From the NCBI GenBank assembly GCA_038030265.1, contig CM075939.1:26517253-26581252 (forward strand): 64,000 nucleotides of DNA, given 5' to 3'. Source of the stretch: Corythucha ciliata. Its lineage: Eukaryota > Arthropoda > Insecta > Hemiptera > Tingidae. The notes beneath the pieces were generated by a model. The model saw only the letters and a program-made list of their open reading frames with translations, was not told the origin of the DNA and did not search any database. Of the stretch, positions 35,701 through 42,765 are shown one piece after another. A program made the position numbers and the translations under genes. How positions within the stretch are numbered: the first letter of the stretch is position 1; each line of letters begins with the position of its first letter.

Positions 35701-38440
35701 TCAAGCCCTAACAGTGAAATGTGGCGATGACAGTTAAATAACCAAATTTCTCGAGTTCTTCACCCCAAATAGCCTTATTTTAAGGCAAATTTTTTGGGAA
35801 GCAACAATTGAGAAATCACGATAATGGGCTGTTCTTGGGGCAAACAACGCTGAATTATTGAGGCTAAAAATCAGAAAAAGCTCTAATTCGCGGTTTCTCG
35901 ATGCAACTTCCGGGCGGAAGTTTACAGCAAACGCTGATTCGCGGTTCAAGGAGGGACCTTACACGGCGGAAATTTAGAAAAAAATAGTTAATATGAGATA
36001 AAATATTAATCCATGGCAAAAATTGAGAAATGGCGCTTATTTCCGGCTAAAAATTGATAAAAAGCGCTTAATTGCCGCAAAAATTGAGAAAAACACTAAT
36101 TCGTGAATTTAAAGGGCAACTTCGCGGCTAAAATTGACAAATATAACAAATTAACAAAATTGACCTATATACATACCCACCAAAGGAGATAAAATTGGGC
36201 AAGCCCGAGCTAAAATTAAAAATAAGCCACTGTGACGCGGCCCAGCCCTTCCGTTCGCGGAAACATTTGGGGCTCGTGCGCTCGTGAAAACCTGCCGAAA
36301 TCGGTCAAAAATGCCTTAGGGTATGTTTATATAGGAGCGGTGACAAAAGACGAGAGCTGCGAGGAAAGCATAGCGGAGAAAATTTTCATATTTGTTTTCA
36401 ATGGAAACGTTTCTTTCAAAGCTGCGTGGGCGAATAGGAGAGTGGTGAAATTTCTAGGCTCACTTTATCAGCCTAGAGTGGCTCTCCACTTAGCTCTTTT
36501 TTTTTTATTCACCGCTCCTGTATAAACATACCCTTCAAAGTTTTCTAGCCATAAATAGCTCATTGACCCTAAAATTCAAGAGAACTAAATTGCTTAGCCC
36601 AAAAACTGGTTCCTTCGCCAAGTTTTATCCAACTTTAGGGAATTGAATTATTTTTTGGGTTGAAACATTCATATTTTTATTGCACTTTTGCCGACTAGTT
36701 TCGGGGTATGTATCCCATTATCGCGAGGCATTCTCCTAGTCGGCAAAATTGTTTACAGAGCGTTTTTCTCGCTTAAAACTAGCGATTGTAGCACATCAGA
36801 ATTGTATTTTTGAAGTTGTCTGCCAAAATTTGATAAAATAAAAAGTCCTGTAGCGAATTCACGAAGTAATTGAACGCTACGAAAAAGTTATAATAGTATC
36901 CCTTAATTGTTTATTTGGAGTCAAAGGGGCCTCATTTGAGTCCTGAATCCCGAAAGACGCAGGCCCGCCAGTGCCTGAGAGGGAGAATGCGAGGACGTAA
37001 TTTACTAGGAGGTATCAAAGGGCTCGTGGATTATTGAAATTAGCGGAACAAACGTTGACATTTTCCCGACCCGACTTATAGTTCATTGAATGTCCGCAAC
37101 CAAATTCGAAACTGAATCGCATCGTGAACTTCTTTGTAGCTGGTAATGATGGGTGTGGGAGGGGAGTTGCTAGTTTTTTTTCAGCCAAATCAAGTAATTT
37201 ATAGGAGCTAGGTCGGAAAGATGTTCACTATTGAGTTCCTGTGAGAGAAAGTTAACTCCCTAGGGCTAGAACTATAACTCACTGGAATAGACAATTTTCC
37301 GTTCCTCACAAAAAACTCTGAAGGAATGATCAAACACTTCTTTGGCGGTGGATCAGAGTACATTTTTATTGATCGATGTATTTCTTTTGCGCAATTAAGG
37401 GTAGGGCCCGATTGTATACAGTAAGATTTCTGGGTAAAAAACTTCCAGTTTGTTGACTCAAGTGCAATTATAATGTGTCTCCATTCCCGAGGTTGAGTCA
37501 GCTATTGGTGGGAATAGGAAACGGTCATTACACTATGGTAAATTTTAGGAAAACTTGCCCGTCAACATGAAATAATTAGGTAGGTACTCTCATAAGCATT
37601 GTTCAACCAACAAGACGAGCGGCTTTTGACCTCGACAATTTGGTACGGAATAATAAATTAGATTAATAAGATGAATGGTGCGGGATTATTCCTTCCCCCC
37701 CCCCTCCAACACTGAGGGGGCACGTGCTATAACTGAGTCCGAAAGTTTTGAATTGGTGACTTTTAACGTGGGTACAATTTACGCAATGAAAAAGAACTCG
37801 GAAAAGGTCACCAGACCTGTACGAAAAAAATAAAAAATAAAGAAAAGGTCCGGCGAAGGCACAAAAAACACGCCAGCTATCCGCAGGTACTTTTATGCCT
37901 TCGTGCCCTCAGAGGAATTCGGCCTTGGGTGTCAGCGAGTGGGTAAAGTACGGGCAAAGACTCGACAGGGCAGAGCGCGATGAGACAATTTTAATAATAA
38001 TACGATAAAGATTCGCGGAGGGACTTAAAAAGTTTAACAAATTTAGACGATCCAGAGCCGCCAATAGCGAAAGACTGATTTTATGGAATAACTTATAATG
38101 TTCATACATAACCCTTCCTAGCAAAGCATTTCCCTGATTTAAAATACATAAATAATGCATTAGACGTACACGTGAAGGTCGTGAAAAAAGCAAAGCAAAA
38201 TCGAAATACTGCCACAAAGCAAACAAATTGAAGTTGAATCAATTTTGACGGAATGAAAAGAACTTACTTGTTGAATGTAATTTCGTACTCGCGAATTTGT
38301 TTCCTCGAAAATTCGTGGAACTCGGCAAAAATGGACCGATGAGCTTTGAATTGATGCTCGATTTGAAGGCCTTGATCAAGAGCCTCGTTGATTTGAACCC
38401 TTCTCTCCAATAAGGAGCTTAATTCGTCACCGGCCGGCAT
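8002..38440 (-). CDS. EFHD2: EF-hand domain protein D2 / Swiprosin-1
   Basis: Swiprosin is a calcium-binding, actin-associated cytoplasmic protein. Coding exons on the minus strand are 38440-38268, 8735-8588, 8369-8235 and 8145-8002, giving 199 residues with all junction phases compatible. EF-hand 1 has a canonical loop at residues 60-71 (DEGKDGFLDLNE) and EF-hand 2 at 96-107 (DEDEDNRISFRE). Between them is the family hallmark MEKLGAPQTHLGLK. FMLIFRKAKAGEL and GAKNFFEAK follow, then a Glu/Arg/Lys-rich C-terminal coiled coil (residues about 153-192). I chose the ATG at 38440 (MPAGDELSS); an in-frame ATG at 38500 adds 20 residues without family likeness. Vertebrate EFHD2 is about 240 residues, with the difference in the variable N-terminus. 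Intron 1 is 29,532 bp. Confidence 0.95.
9080..9290 (+). repeat. Repeat module shared with 21500-21700
   Basis: CGGGCTCCCGAAAAG, GATTCTTAG, ACGTGAAAA and GGCGATTCGGCTC recur in the same order near 21520-21665. In both places a family A array follows directly downstream. The module and array may therefore form one composite element. Confidence 0.5.
9290..10000 (+). repeat. Family A array (about 31-bp unit)
   Basis: Units near GCTAATTCGCGGCTAAAA plus TTGAGAAAAA recur about every 30-35 bp with strong divergence. Runs such as AAATTGAGAAAA and GCTAATT are readable throughout. The ORFs that cross it are Lys/Asn/Leu-rich by-products. Confidence 0.75.
10153..10778. mobile_element. Candidate DNA element with 12-bp inverted ends
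   Basis: CTGACGATTCGT at the left is perfectly inverted at the right (ACGAATCGTCAG). Just inside the left end is TAGGGTTGCCAAC, a terminal motif seen again near 39040 and 20087. Target duplications were not identified. The 18-bp tandem repeat at 10310-10500 lies inside. Confidence 0.4.
10310..10500 (+). repeat. Short tandem array, about 18-bp unit
   Basis: About ten units of CTCTAACCACAAAATG and variants (CCACAAA, AAATGCTCTAA) sit head to tail with moderate divergence. Confidence 0.75.
10850..12490 (+). repeat. Family B array, longest copy
   Basis: About 1.6 kb of units, each with CGCGAAATT, a T-run and GAGCCAAC or GGGTCAA, spaced about 35-45 bp. A 23-bp poly(T) lies at 11060-11082. A 184-bp inverted-end insert (12145-12328) interrupts it. 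Confidence 0.75.
12145..12328. mobile_element. Small inverted-repeat element inside array
   Basis: CGTGGATAACGTTTT at the left is perfectly inverted at the right (AAAACGTTATCCACG). The interior is G-rich and unrelated to the family B array on either side, as expected of an insertion. No clear target duplication. Confidence 0.55.
12490..14203. other. Intronic stretch without recognised gene
   Basis: It contains simple GGTGACGAAGGTG repeats near 12550-12650, A/T-rich sequence, and a G-run near 13191. Near 13990-14090 GTTGCAAAAC-type motifs appear twice, and once more near 16043. No exon or RNA gene was recognised. Confidence 0.6.
14204..15335. mobile_element. hAT-type nonautonomous element, copy 1
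   Basis: The left end CAGGGCCGAAACTAGGGA is exactly inverted at the right end. Flanks TGTGACAA and GTTGACAA match at 6 of 8 positions, fitting a decayed 8-bp target duplication. Both ends, and the internal segment near 15115-15165 (GAGAAAACTATTTAGAGACC), are shared with the element at 40787-41092. No transposase is readable; a 68-codon ORF ending in poly-Gly is not convincing. Confidence 0.75.
15447..15961. mobile_element. Palindromic PIF/Harbinger-like element, 515 bp
   Basis: The arms of about 200 bp are nearly exact inverted copies, starting GGGTGCGTTCATAGTGAA. Matching internal blocks include TCCTCGACCCCCCTCC and AACCATATGGTT. The element is flanked by TAA on both sides, the 3-bp TWA duplication typical of PIF/Harbinger. 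GTTCATAGTGAA(G) also repeats inside each arm. Confidence 0.8.
15962..17795. other. Intronic stretch without recognised gene
   Basis: It holds G- and C-homopolymers (16244-16252, 16490-16510), A/T-rich sequence and short ORFs without family likeness. Nothing further was recognised. Confidence 0.6.
17782..17786 (-). terminator. Pol III T-run terminator of tRNA-Ser
   Basis: Five consecutive T on the minus strand, 9 nt past the discriminator base. Confidence 0.8.
17796..17877 (-). tRNA. tRNA-Ser(AGA)
   Basis: An 82-nt class II tRNA. The acceptor pairs GCAGTCG with CGACTGC, with discriminator G. The A box is TGGCCGAGTGG. The anticodon arm is TCTGACTAGAAATCAGA with anticodon AGA. A long variable arm follows, then B box GGTTCGAGTCC. 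No intron. The Pol III terminator TTTTT follows on the same strand. All stems pair, so it looks functional. It lies within EFHD2 intron 1 in the same transcriptional orientation. Confidence 0.97.
18085..18205. repeat. TATAGCG-type hairpin element fragment
   Basis: CAGTTATAATTTCCACCCGT is followed by an inverted GGGTGGAAATGAACTGC and AAAACGCTATAATTACG. The same motif set (CATTTCCACCC, AAACGCTATAA) builds the nested element at 50448-50589, and part of it recurs at 61290-61735. Confidence 0.5.
18206..18830. other. Intronic stretch with a TACAGGGTG motif
   Basis: TATACAGGGTGGACCC occurs at about 18218. Similar TACAGGGTGT termini are common ends of arthropod interspersed repeats. A C-run sits near 18531. 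No gene was recognised. Confidence 0.5.
18830..19760 (-). repeat. Family A array, inverted
   Basis: The unit reads TTTTTCTCAATTTTAGCC then GCGAATTAGCG, the reverse complement of the 9290-10000 array, with similar spacing and divergence. Confidence 0.75.
19760..20341. other. C-rich intronic stretch with a hAT-end fragment
   Basis: CTTGCCCCCC then TGAGAAAATCCCTAG near 20105-20135 matches the right end of the hAT-type family at 14204 and 40787. Long C-runs occur near 20281-20290. No gene was recognised. Confidence 0.5.
20342..20940 (+). pseudogene. hAT transposase fragment (ZMYM1-like)
   Basis: An open frame encodes YPWLSGCRSRNHLFCFPCLLF, a TTF-type zinc finger. Spaced histidines in QNHQSSHAHTVC and FGK follow, then NREIMTRLIDSCLFLAKQ and LLFRGHVES plus NKGNYLELLNFLKDYDR. 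This order is that of ZMYM1-like hAT proteins (TTF zinc finger, then DUF4371). Similarity stops near 20890, just before a poly-G run, and the catalytic RNase H-like fold and hAT C-terminal dimerisation region are missing. The start lies in a C-rich stretch. It is a truncated copy, inactive as it stands, inside EFHD2 intron 1. The family assignment rests on recognised motif order, without a search. Confidence 0.7.
20941..21470. other. Intronic stretch after hAT fragment
   Basis: Poly-G at about 20940-20950, then A/T-rich unique-looking sequence with GGCC-rich phrases (CAAAAAGGGCCAAAATACGG). No gene was recognised. Confidence 0.5.
21480..22560 (+). repeat. Shared module plus family A array
   Basis: The module at 21520-21700 resembles 9090-9290. 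From about 21720 the sequence passes into units of GCTAATTCGC, GGCTAAAATTGAG and AAAAAGCG, in the same orientation as the 9290 array. Confidence 0.65.
22662..25040. mobile_element. Inverted-end element interrupted by a foldback
   Basis: The left end (CACTAGAACTAAGGCTCTAT, then GACAGCC and TTGGGACCC) is inverted near 24985-25040 (GGGTCCCAAGATGAAGGCTG, then TAGTGCTCTACTAG). Both ends resemble those of the 280-bp elements at 25027-25310 and 40060-40327. The 1.5 kb foldback lies between them. Confidence 0.5.
23273..24782. mobile_element. Foldback element with tandem-repeat arms
   Basis: The outer ends CGAGAGCTGGCGACAGTCCC are exactly inverted. The left arm has six direct units starting AACCGGAAGAACATAGTCCT at 23297, 23439, 23581, 23722, 23863 and 24000 (spacing 137-142 bp). 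The right arm has four inverted units with CCGGTT at 24339, 24470, 24615 and 24753. Each unit carries TGATTACGAATATGATCGTC and GGGGCATTTGCCCTC. This architecture is that of Foldback/Galileo-type elements. No ORF supports a transposase. Confidence 0.8.
25027..25310 (+). mobile_element. 280-bp inverted-end element, copy 1
   Basis: The arms of about 70 bp are imperfect inverted copies: TACTGCAACACGG and GGCGCCAT at the left, ATGGCGCTGAAATCCGTGTT at the right. A second copy in reverse orientation is at 40060-40327, sharing internal ACGATGACAATTTTTTCATT. Confidence 0.7.
25300..25568. repeat. Foldback with perfect 40-bp arms
   Basis: TAAAGTACGCGACACGAAAT at 25300 begins a 40-bp arm matched without mismatch by the inverse arm at 25529-25568. 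The 189-bp loop is GC-richer than its surroundings. Arm identity implies recent insertion or conversion. Confidence 0.75.
25651..25716 (-). pseudogene. tRNA-like sequence or SINE head
   Basis: On the minus strand, CTCGATGGTGTAATGGATAC resembles an A box with D arm. CGCTTCGCAACC resembles an anticodon loop (TCG). GGGCTTGAGTATTG is a poor B box (about 7 of 11). CATCGAC closes six acceptor pairs, but the T stem does not pair. It is not a functional tRNA; a decayed tRNA-Arg-like copy or SINE head is likelier. Confidence 0.35.
25790..26520 (+). repeat. Family A array
   Basis: Units of AATTCGCGGCTGAAAT and TTGAGAAAA recur about every 31 bp, with strong divergence, in the same orientation as 9290-10000. 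Confidence 0.7.
27030..27500 (-). repeat. Family B array remnant
   Basis: Phrases such as AATTTCACCGGGTTGACTCA and TTCAAAAATGCAATTCCGC recur at about 40-bp spacing. An ATT microsatellite lies at 27092-27110. Confidence 0.55.
27500..29588. other. Intronic stretch without recognised gene
   Basis: It holds A/T-rich sequence with poly(T) near 28348 and poly(A) near 28892. Near 29440-29520 the phrases TTTTACGGCCGC and TAGGAGCTAAAAT resemble the next element. No exon or RNA gene was recognised. Confidence 0.6.
29589..29733. mobile_element. Small inverted-end element (AAATAGTATAT)
   Basis: The left AAATAGTATATACACC is inverted at the right (CTAGGTATATAATATACTAT), with AGCTAAAAGTG against CACTTTAGCT inside. 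Related sequence recurs near 31780-32010 and 59350-59505. Confidence 0.6.
30310..30555 (-). repeat. Family B array, left of a hAT insertion
   Basis: TTTGGCTAATTCAGAAAAC-type units continue on the other side of the 30556-32588 element at 32597. The array was split by that insertion. Confidence 0.65.
30556..32588. mobile_element. hAT-type element, 2.0 kb, GAGACC-rich ends
   Basis: The left end TAGTGATGTACGAGACCGAG is inverted at the right (CTCGGTCTCGTGCATCACTA). Subterminal blocks are GGTCTC/GAGACC repeats. The 8-bp flanks are identical, TCCACAAG at 30548-30555 and 32589-32596. It was inserted into a family B array. No transposase frame is visible. A near-perfect hairpin (31662-31750) and AAATAGTATAT-type repeats lie inside. 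Confidence 0.85.
31662..31750. repeat. 89-bp near-perfect hairpin
   Basis: The 35-bp arms (AAAGACCTACTTTACACGCG and onward) are inverted with one mismatch (G/A) around a 19-nt loop. It could be a very short foldback element or an RNA hairpin. Confidence 0.75.
32597..33440 (-). repeat. Family B array, right of a hAT insertion
   Basis: Units with TTTGGCTCTTTCAA and AATTTCGTGG or GATTTT recur every 35-45 bp and continue the array at 30310-30555. Confidence 0.7.
33441..35345. other. Intronic stretch without recognised gene
   Basis: A 14-base C-run lies at about 33585, a CT microsatellite at 34733-34750, and a G-run at about 34925-34939. Short ORFs look like chance. No gene was recognised. Confidence 0.6.
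35346..35536. mobile_element. PIF/Harbinger-like palindromic element, 191 bp
   Basis: The ends AGGTGCGTGTACACTGAAGT and CTTTGGTGTAAACGCACCT are inverted, with GTGTCCCGCG against CGCGGGACAC inside. The left flank is TTA; the right flank TGG no longer matches. It is the same family as 57436-57575 (TTGTGTCTGACACTA). Confidence 0.75.
35840..36230 (+). repeat. Family A array
   Basis: AATTCGCGG, GGCTAAAAATTGA and AAAAAGCGC units, same orientation as 9290-10000. Confidence 0.7.
36317..36533. mobile_element. PIF/Harbinger-like element, 217 bp
   Basis: GGGTATGTTTATATAGGAGC at the left is inverted at the right (GCTCCTGTATAAACATACCC). The flanks are TTA and TTC, a likely decayed TTA duplication. The 97-codon ORF crossing it is not a recognised protein. 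Confidence 0.7.
36534..38267. other. Proximal part of EFHD2 intron 1
   Basis: It is mostly A/T-rich unique-looking DNA with a C-run near 37695. No repeat array, exon or RNA gene was recognised. Confidence 0.55.
38268..38440 (-). CDS. EFHD2: EFHD2 exon 1 (start exon)
   Basis: This exon encodes 57 residues plus two bases of codon 58, ending FSRKQIREYEITFN before donor GTAAGT. The split Lys codon is completed by the first base of exon 2, 29.5 kb away, and continues YDEGKDGF as in other family members. The ATG has A at -3. The 5' flank beyond 38500 gave no recognisable core promoter. Confidence 0.92.
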
Positions 38441-39040
38441 TTTAAAAAGTGACAACAAACAAATTGATTGGACTTGATAAATCAGTAAATGCGAACGCAA
38501 GACTGAGGCGCGTGTTACGGAAAAAACGCCGAATCTGAGCTTGACACGCGTACCCTTCTTTCTCTGTTTTCAAACTGTTGTGTTGGGCTCTCTGTGGAGC
38601 CTTGGAGCGTCCGAGACAACAAATTAAAGGAAAAGAGTGGGTGGTTTTAAAGTGGGATAGGGGAGGGCTGGCACAGTTCACAGGAGCGCCTTGAGGGAGC
38701 CTGCACCCTGCCCTGCAGCCTGGAGACAGGTGAGATCGTACGGCGGGTGCGAATGTATTGTTACCGTTCCGAAGGGCGTCCACCGTTCAGGGACTAGGGA
38801 ATGAGGGAAGGGCTGTGCGTACAACACCCCCTCCTAAAAAACTTCCCCTCATCGTAAATTCCACCCAAAAATAATTTTCAATTTTGTCCTTAAGTCCAGT
38901 GCTGTCTTCTTTGAAGTTTGGGGCCCGGGGTGATCACTGACTGGCTGGTGTGGTGTTTGTGAGGTGTGGGGTGTCGAACTCGAAACCGTCCTTTAAGATA
39001 TCGAATTAAACTTTCAACCTGAAATTTGGTGTTAAAACTA
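38441..39040. other. EFHD2 5' flank
   Basis: This region should contain the EFHD2 5' UTR and promoter (minus strand). I see no TATA box or other core element I could defend. Confidence 0.4.
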
Positions 39041-39178
39041 GGGTTGCCAGACGTACTATGAATTATAGTATTCTACTATATTTTTGAGACATCATACTAC
39101 TGTATGCTATACATATGTATAAGACAATTATAGTATAAAATAATATGTATGTACTATATTTTCCTGGCAAGCTTGAAA
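39040..39178. mobile_element. Small TTGCCAG-ended element
   Basis: AGGGTTGCCAGACGTACTAT at the left is matched in inverse by ATGTACTATATTTTCCTGGC at the right. The interior is rich in ATAGTAT/ATACTAT. AGGGTTGCCA ends also occur at 10173 and 20087. Confidence 0.5.
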
Positions 39179-40059
39179 CCCAGCGCGAAAATGAGAACAA
39201 TAAATTTGAAGCATACCTGTGATGAAGCAACGAAAAGACGTAATACAACTGGCCAGAGGGGCAGAAAAATACTAATAGTCGTTCATAAAACTTTCAAGTT
39301 CCTGTTCAATTTCATACGATTTTTTCAAAATTATGTACAAATTTCTATAGTGACAATCAATGTGAAATATGTGTTTATAATGAATTCCAAAGAGACTTAT
39401 TGGAATGTTTTATGCAGTACGCCTTTATGATTTAATACGGCACAAAAGATAGGCTCGCTTTTTGGGTGGTTATTCTGACTCTAACAAAATTTTGCGAAGG
39501 GTAACCAAGGGGATATAAATGTTTGTTGTGAGTCGAAACGGTAGAAACCATGTATCTTGACGTCAAACAGGACGTGTGGAAAAGGATTGCTCGAGAAGAA
39601 ATTAATGAAAACCCCAAATCTAATAGCGTTTTCCATTCAACACACCACACAAGTGTAGTGCACCGTCCTCTCCATAAACATATGTTTCAATTCAAAGGGG
39701 ACGGGTGGATATACACAATACACACAATACAAGTGTATTGCAATGAATGGAAAACTATAAAATGCTATAAATATAGGGCGTACAACGTGAGTTCCGCTTT
39801 GAATGTGAGATTTCGCCTGAATTTTGCCTAGAAGAGAACGTGTCGTACGCGGATTTTGCCTTTCACGTTTTTTTTTTTTGCCCCCCACCAGGGGCGGATA
39901 CAGGAGGTGGGCGATCGGGCTGAACCCGAAGGGCCGATGCGGCCAGGGTACCAGTGCGGCCGGTGCCTGCCGCCCCCCTCCCAACTCTTTTACGGATCCC
40001 AGTCCTCCTGAAAAAAGTGGTAACTACAGATTAATTTTCCTCGGTAATGGTCCTTATAA
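39179..40059. other. Intergenic stretch with possible MADF scrap
   Basis: A reading from 39550 gives YLDVKQDVWKRIAREEI, which resembles the last helix of a MADF domain but is too short to call. Near 39893 CAGGGGCGGATACAGGA resembles a hAT end. No complete gene is visible. Confidence 0.3.
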
Positions 40060-40327
40060 GGTATGCCAACAGAATCCCGAAACTAGAGAACCTTTAAATC
40101 ACAGGTACTACAACACAGATTTCAGCGCCATATTTGGTCCCCGGTTAGGGTAAACACAATATCATGAATGAAAAAATTGTCATCGTAACAGCAAAAAAAC
40201 GCGGAACGAGGTCGAAATAATTAAAAATATCCAACTTGTCAATGAGATCAGGTGATAATTATAATCATATGAGGGACCAAGTATGGCGCCGATTTACGTG
40301 TTGCAGTACTCGTGTTTTATAGTGCCT
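40060..40327 (-). mobile_element. 280-bp inverted-end element, copy 2
   Basis: It is the reverse-orientation relative of 25027-25310: GGTACTACAACACAGATTTC at the left and GGCGCCGATTTACGTGTTGC at the right. Internal matches include AATTGTCATCGTAACAGC and TCAATGAGATCAGGTGATAA. Confidence 0.7.
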
Positions 40328-40329
40328 TA

Positions 40330-40589
40330 AGCGCCCCATACACTGTCAGTTTAACTGAAGGCAATCGTGAGGCCGTCGATCGGGGTTACCCACACATTTT
40401 CAGTTAATCTGAAGGCCATGGACTGCAGTCCACCTGCAGTCCGTGAAAACTGAAGGTGTGTGGCCGTAGGACCGGCTAGGATCGAACGTGAGATCGTTGA
40501 CTGACAGTGTATGATACCCGTCGATTTTGGCCGGACGGTCGCCTCTTGAGGCGACGGCCTGCAGGCAATCGCATAGTGTATGGGGCGCT
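40330..40589. mobile_element. PIF/Harbinger-like element, 260 bp
   Basis: AGCGCCCCATACACTGTCAG at the left is inverted at the right (AGTGTATGGGGCGCT). TTA flanks both sides (40327-40329 and 40590-40592). It inserted at the very edge of the 40060-40327 element. Confidence 0.8.
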
Positions 40590-40786
40590 TTATATGTATA
40601 AGCTGGCGATACCCCATTTTTTTACATGCTAGCTGTGGTGTTACCACAAAAAAATCGTGCATGGGCTGATACCATGTAATCGTGTTTAGCGTGAATACGT
40701 TTTTTGGCTGGTAAGTGGCAGCCGTCAGGAGAGCTTGAGTTTTGAGTTGGGATCTTGGTGATATCCCTCATTCCCATCCCCATATC

Positions 40787-41092
40787 CAGGACCGAAACTA
40801 TGGAGGGGCAAAGGGGGCACGTGCCCCCGGCGGCAACTTTGGGGGGCCTATGGTTGGTGGTGGAATAACTTCTAATGCGGGGTGTCAAACTCAAATTCTC
40901 GGCGGGCCGCACGAGTTCCCCCCCCCCCCCTACTTTTAATATTGAAACAGAGACGCGAGAAACGAAGTAAGGGCTCGACAAAAAGGCAGTTAACTAACAA
41001 AACGATGAGAAAACTATTTAGAGACCAAGATCCAATATAGAGCAAAATAGAGCTTGCCCCCCCCCCTCAGAAAATCCCTAGTTTCGGCCCTG
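40787..41092. mobile_element. hAT-type MITE, copy 2
   Basis: The ends CAGGACCGAAACTATGGAGG and ATCCCTAGTTTCGGCCCTG are inverted. The 8-bp duplication CCCATATC is perfect (40779-40786 and 41093-41100). It is an internally shorter relative of 14204-15335. Confidence 0.88.
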
Positions 41093-41227
41093 CCCATATC
41101 CTCGACCTCCACCCAGTACCACCCACACTGAGACGGAGCAGGCGCTGTGAGACCCATTTTGCCACTTCTGCCGAATTTGTCCCTATATGTACTAGAGAAC
41201 CTATACTAATCAGACAGGTAAAATCAC

Positions 41228-41334
41228 AGACGCCATGTTCGTTCTTATCATATGAGTCTTTTGTAAAATCCTCCTTTTGTTGATGCTTTGTGGAGCTCTG
41301 ATTAAACTGATAAGAACGAACATGGCGCCGTATG
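41228..41334. repeat. 107-bp foldback
   Basis: CAGACGCCATGTTCGTTCTT and its inverse AAGAACGAACATGGCGCC flank a short loop. Confidence 0.6.
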
Positions 41335-41487
41335 CGTCAGTAGAAGGCTGGGACGAATCCAAAATCTTCTCAGGCGAGATGGGCGCCGATGATGCAATAG
41401 ACTGCTTGCAGCAATAACCATTGCAGCAGCCGCTGTTACACACATTTCCTCATCGCTGCTCATTTTTGCTACGAAAGTAATGCACGC

Positions 41488-42301
41488 CAGTGGCGGTTTT
41501 CAGGCTGAGGCATGTGAGGCATCGCCTCATTATGAAAATGTGAAGAAAATTATGTAAAATAAAAGTTAACTTTTTATTTCAAAATCCTTCTAACAGAGCG
41601 TTTTTTGCCTCTAGATCGAAGAAGAAAAATTGTTTTTGCTTGATGAACTATCTAACTGCTTTCTAGCGGCTGATAGGTGATGGACACTTGAACCTGAATG
41701 CTTGCTTCGAATCCTTGCTTCGTACTACGAGAGCGAAAGAGAGGGCACAAACTGAAGTGAAAAGGGAGAGACAAGACTATTCGCCTCAGTTGGGCTAGGT
41801 CAGTTCAGTACCCCCCGGGCTACCCGCCACCGATGCCTCCTCACCGCCCCATCCAGGACGTTCTTCTGTCTCGCTCAAAAAGTCTTCAGTTTTGGCCCTC
41901 TCTTTTTAACAACTAGTTCTCATCGAGTGCCTTCCTCTGATGGTATTGTAGGAACAAGTAATTCCTTCTAGTCGCTAGGCAGCTCTTCACCACATGTAAA
42001 TTATGCCGAAACCGATTTTTACCCTTCACTTCGGGGTATCATCAATGGTTGTCTGAATGGCCTGATCCAGACAAAAGATTTCTGGAGCCATCCAGGATTT
42101 CTGAAGACCAGAACGCGTGGATGAAAACTATTTTGAGATAATTCAATAATACACATGTGGTGAAGACAACTTTTTTAGATGTTATAAACACAACACACAC
42201 GACATCTTCGCAATTAAAAAAATACAAGACTCTTAGGGACGGGTGGGTGGGGGGTTAACGCCTATCGCCTCACCAGTATTTGAGGCCCAGAACCGCCACT
42301 G
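41488..42301. mobile_element. hAT-type MITE, 814 bp
   Basis: The ends CAGTGGCGGTT and AACCGCCACTG are exactly inverted. The flanking 8-bp ATGCACGC is identical on both sides (41480-41487 and 42302-42309). Just inside, GAGGCATCGCCTCA and TGAGGCGATAGGCG are related. No transposase frame is seen. Confidence 0.88.
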
Positions 42302-42524
42302 ATGCACGCGAGTACAACCAGAAGAAAAAAGACCATTGGGCATTATAGCCAAACCTCATTCAACTTCTCATTCAAATTTCAACATTCAACATTCAACTCC
42401 ATTCTACGCCTACACTTCAATTTAGTGCGGACATCTTGTTGAATCGCGTTAAAAGTTGAATCGACCGAGATGATCAACTCATTCAAGTCCGATTCAACAT
42501 AGTGTGGATGGGCCATAAAGCCCC

Positions 42525-42765
42525 GTTCACACTAGGCTACTAATAGCGCGCTACCAATAGAAAGCTACTCAAGGTAGGCTACTAGTAGCTTTCGGGCGAG
42601 GGGTGAGGGAAACTCGCTCACATTAGGCTACTACAATGCGCTACTGCTAGTGAGTAATCAGCATGAAATATCGAAGCGAAACTTTTTGGTATTTCTTGTA
42701 AGTTCTGTTTGCTACTAAACTTACGGGCCACGACTACAGTCGAGCATGCTCAACTTAGTGCTACT
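42525..42765 (+). repeat. Half of a GTTCACACT-ended element
   Basis: AAAGCCCCGTTCACACTAGG begins a stretch rich in GGCTACTA, GCGCTACT and CTAGTAGC. The start follows the terminal pattern of the PIF/Harbinger-like elements. The opposite end was not found. A hAT-type element inserted into it at 42766. Confidence 0.4.

Larger units (their letters stand above)
8736..38267 (-). other. EFHD2 intron 1, 29.5 kb
   Basis: The intron runs from GTAAGT at 38267 to TTTGTTTAG at 8736. It contains a tRNA-Ser gene, a hAT transposase fragment, at least two hAT-type elements, several palindromic elements, a 1.5 kb foldback, and family A and B arrays. No further protein gene was recognised inside. Confidence 0.85.

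Noticed and set aside
36232..36525. 97-codon plus-strand frame
   Set aside because: It overlaps a 217-bp inverted-end element almost entirely, so it is a by-product.
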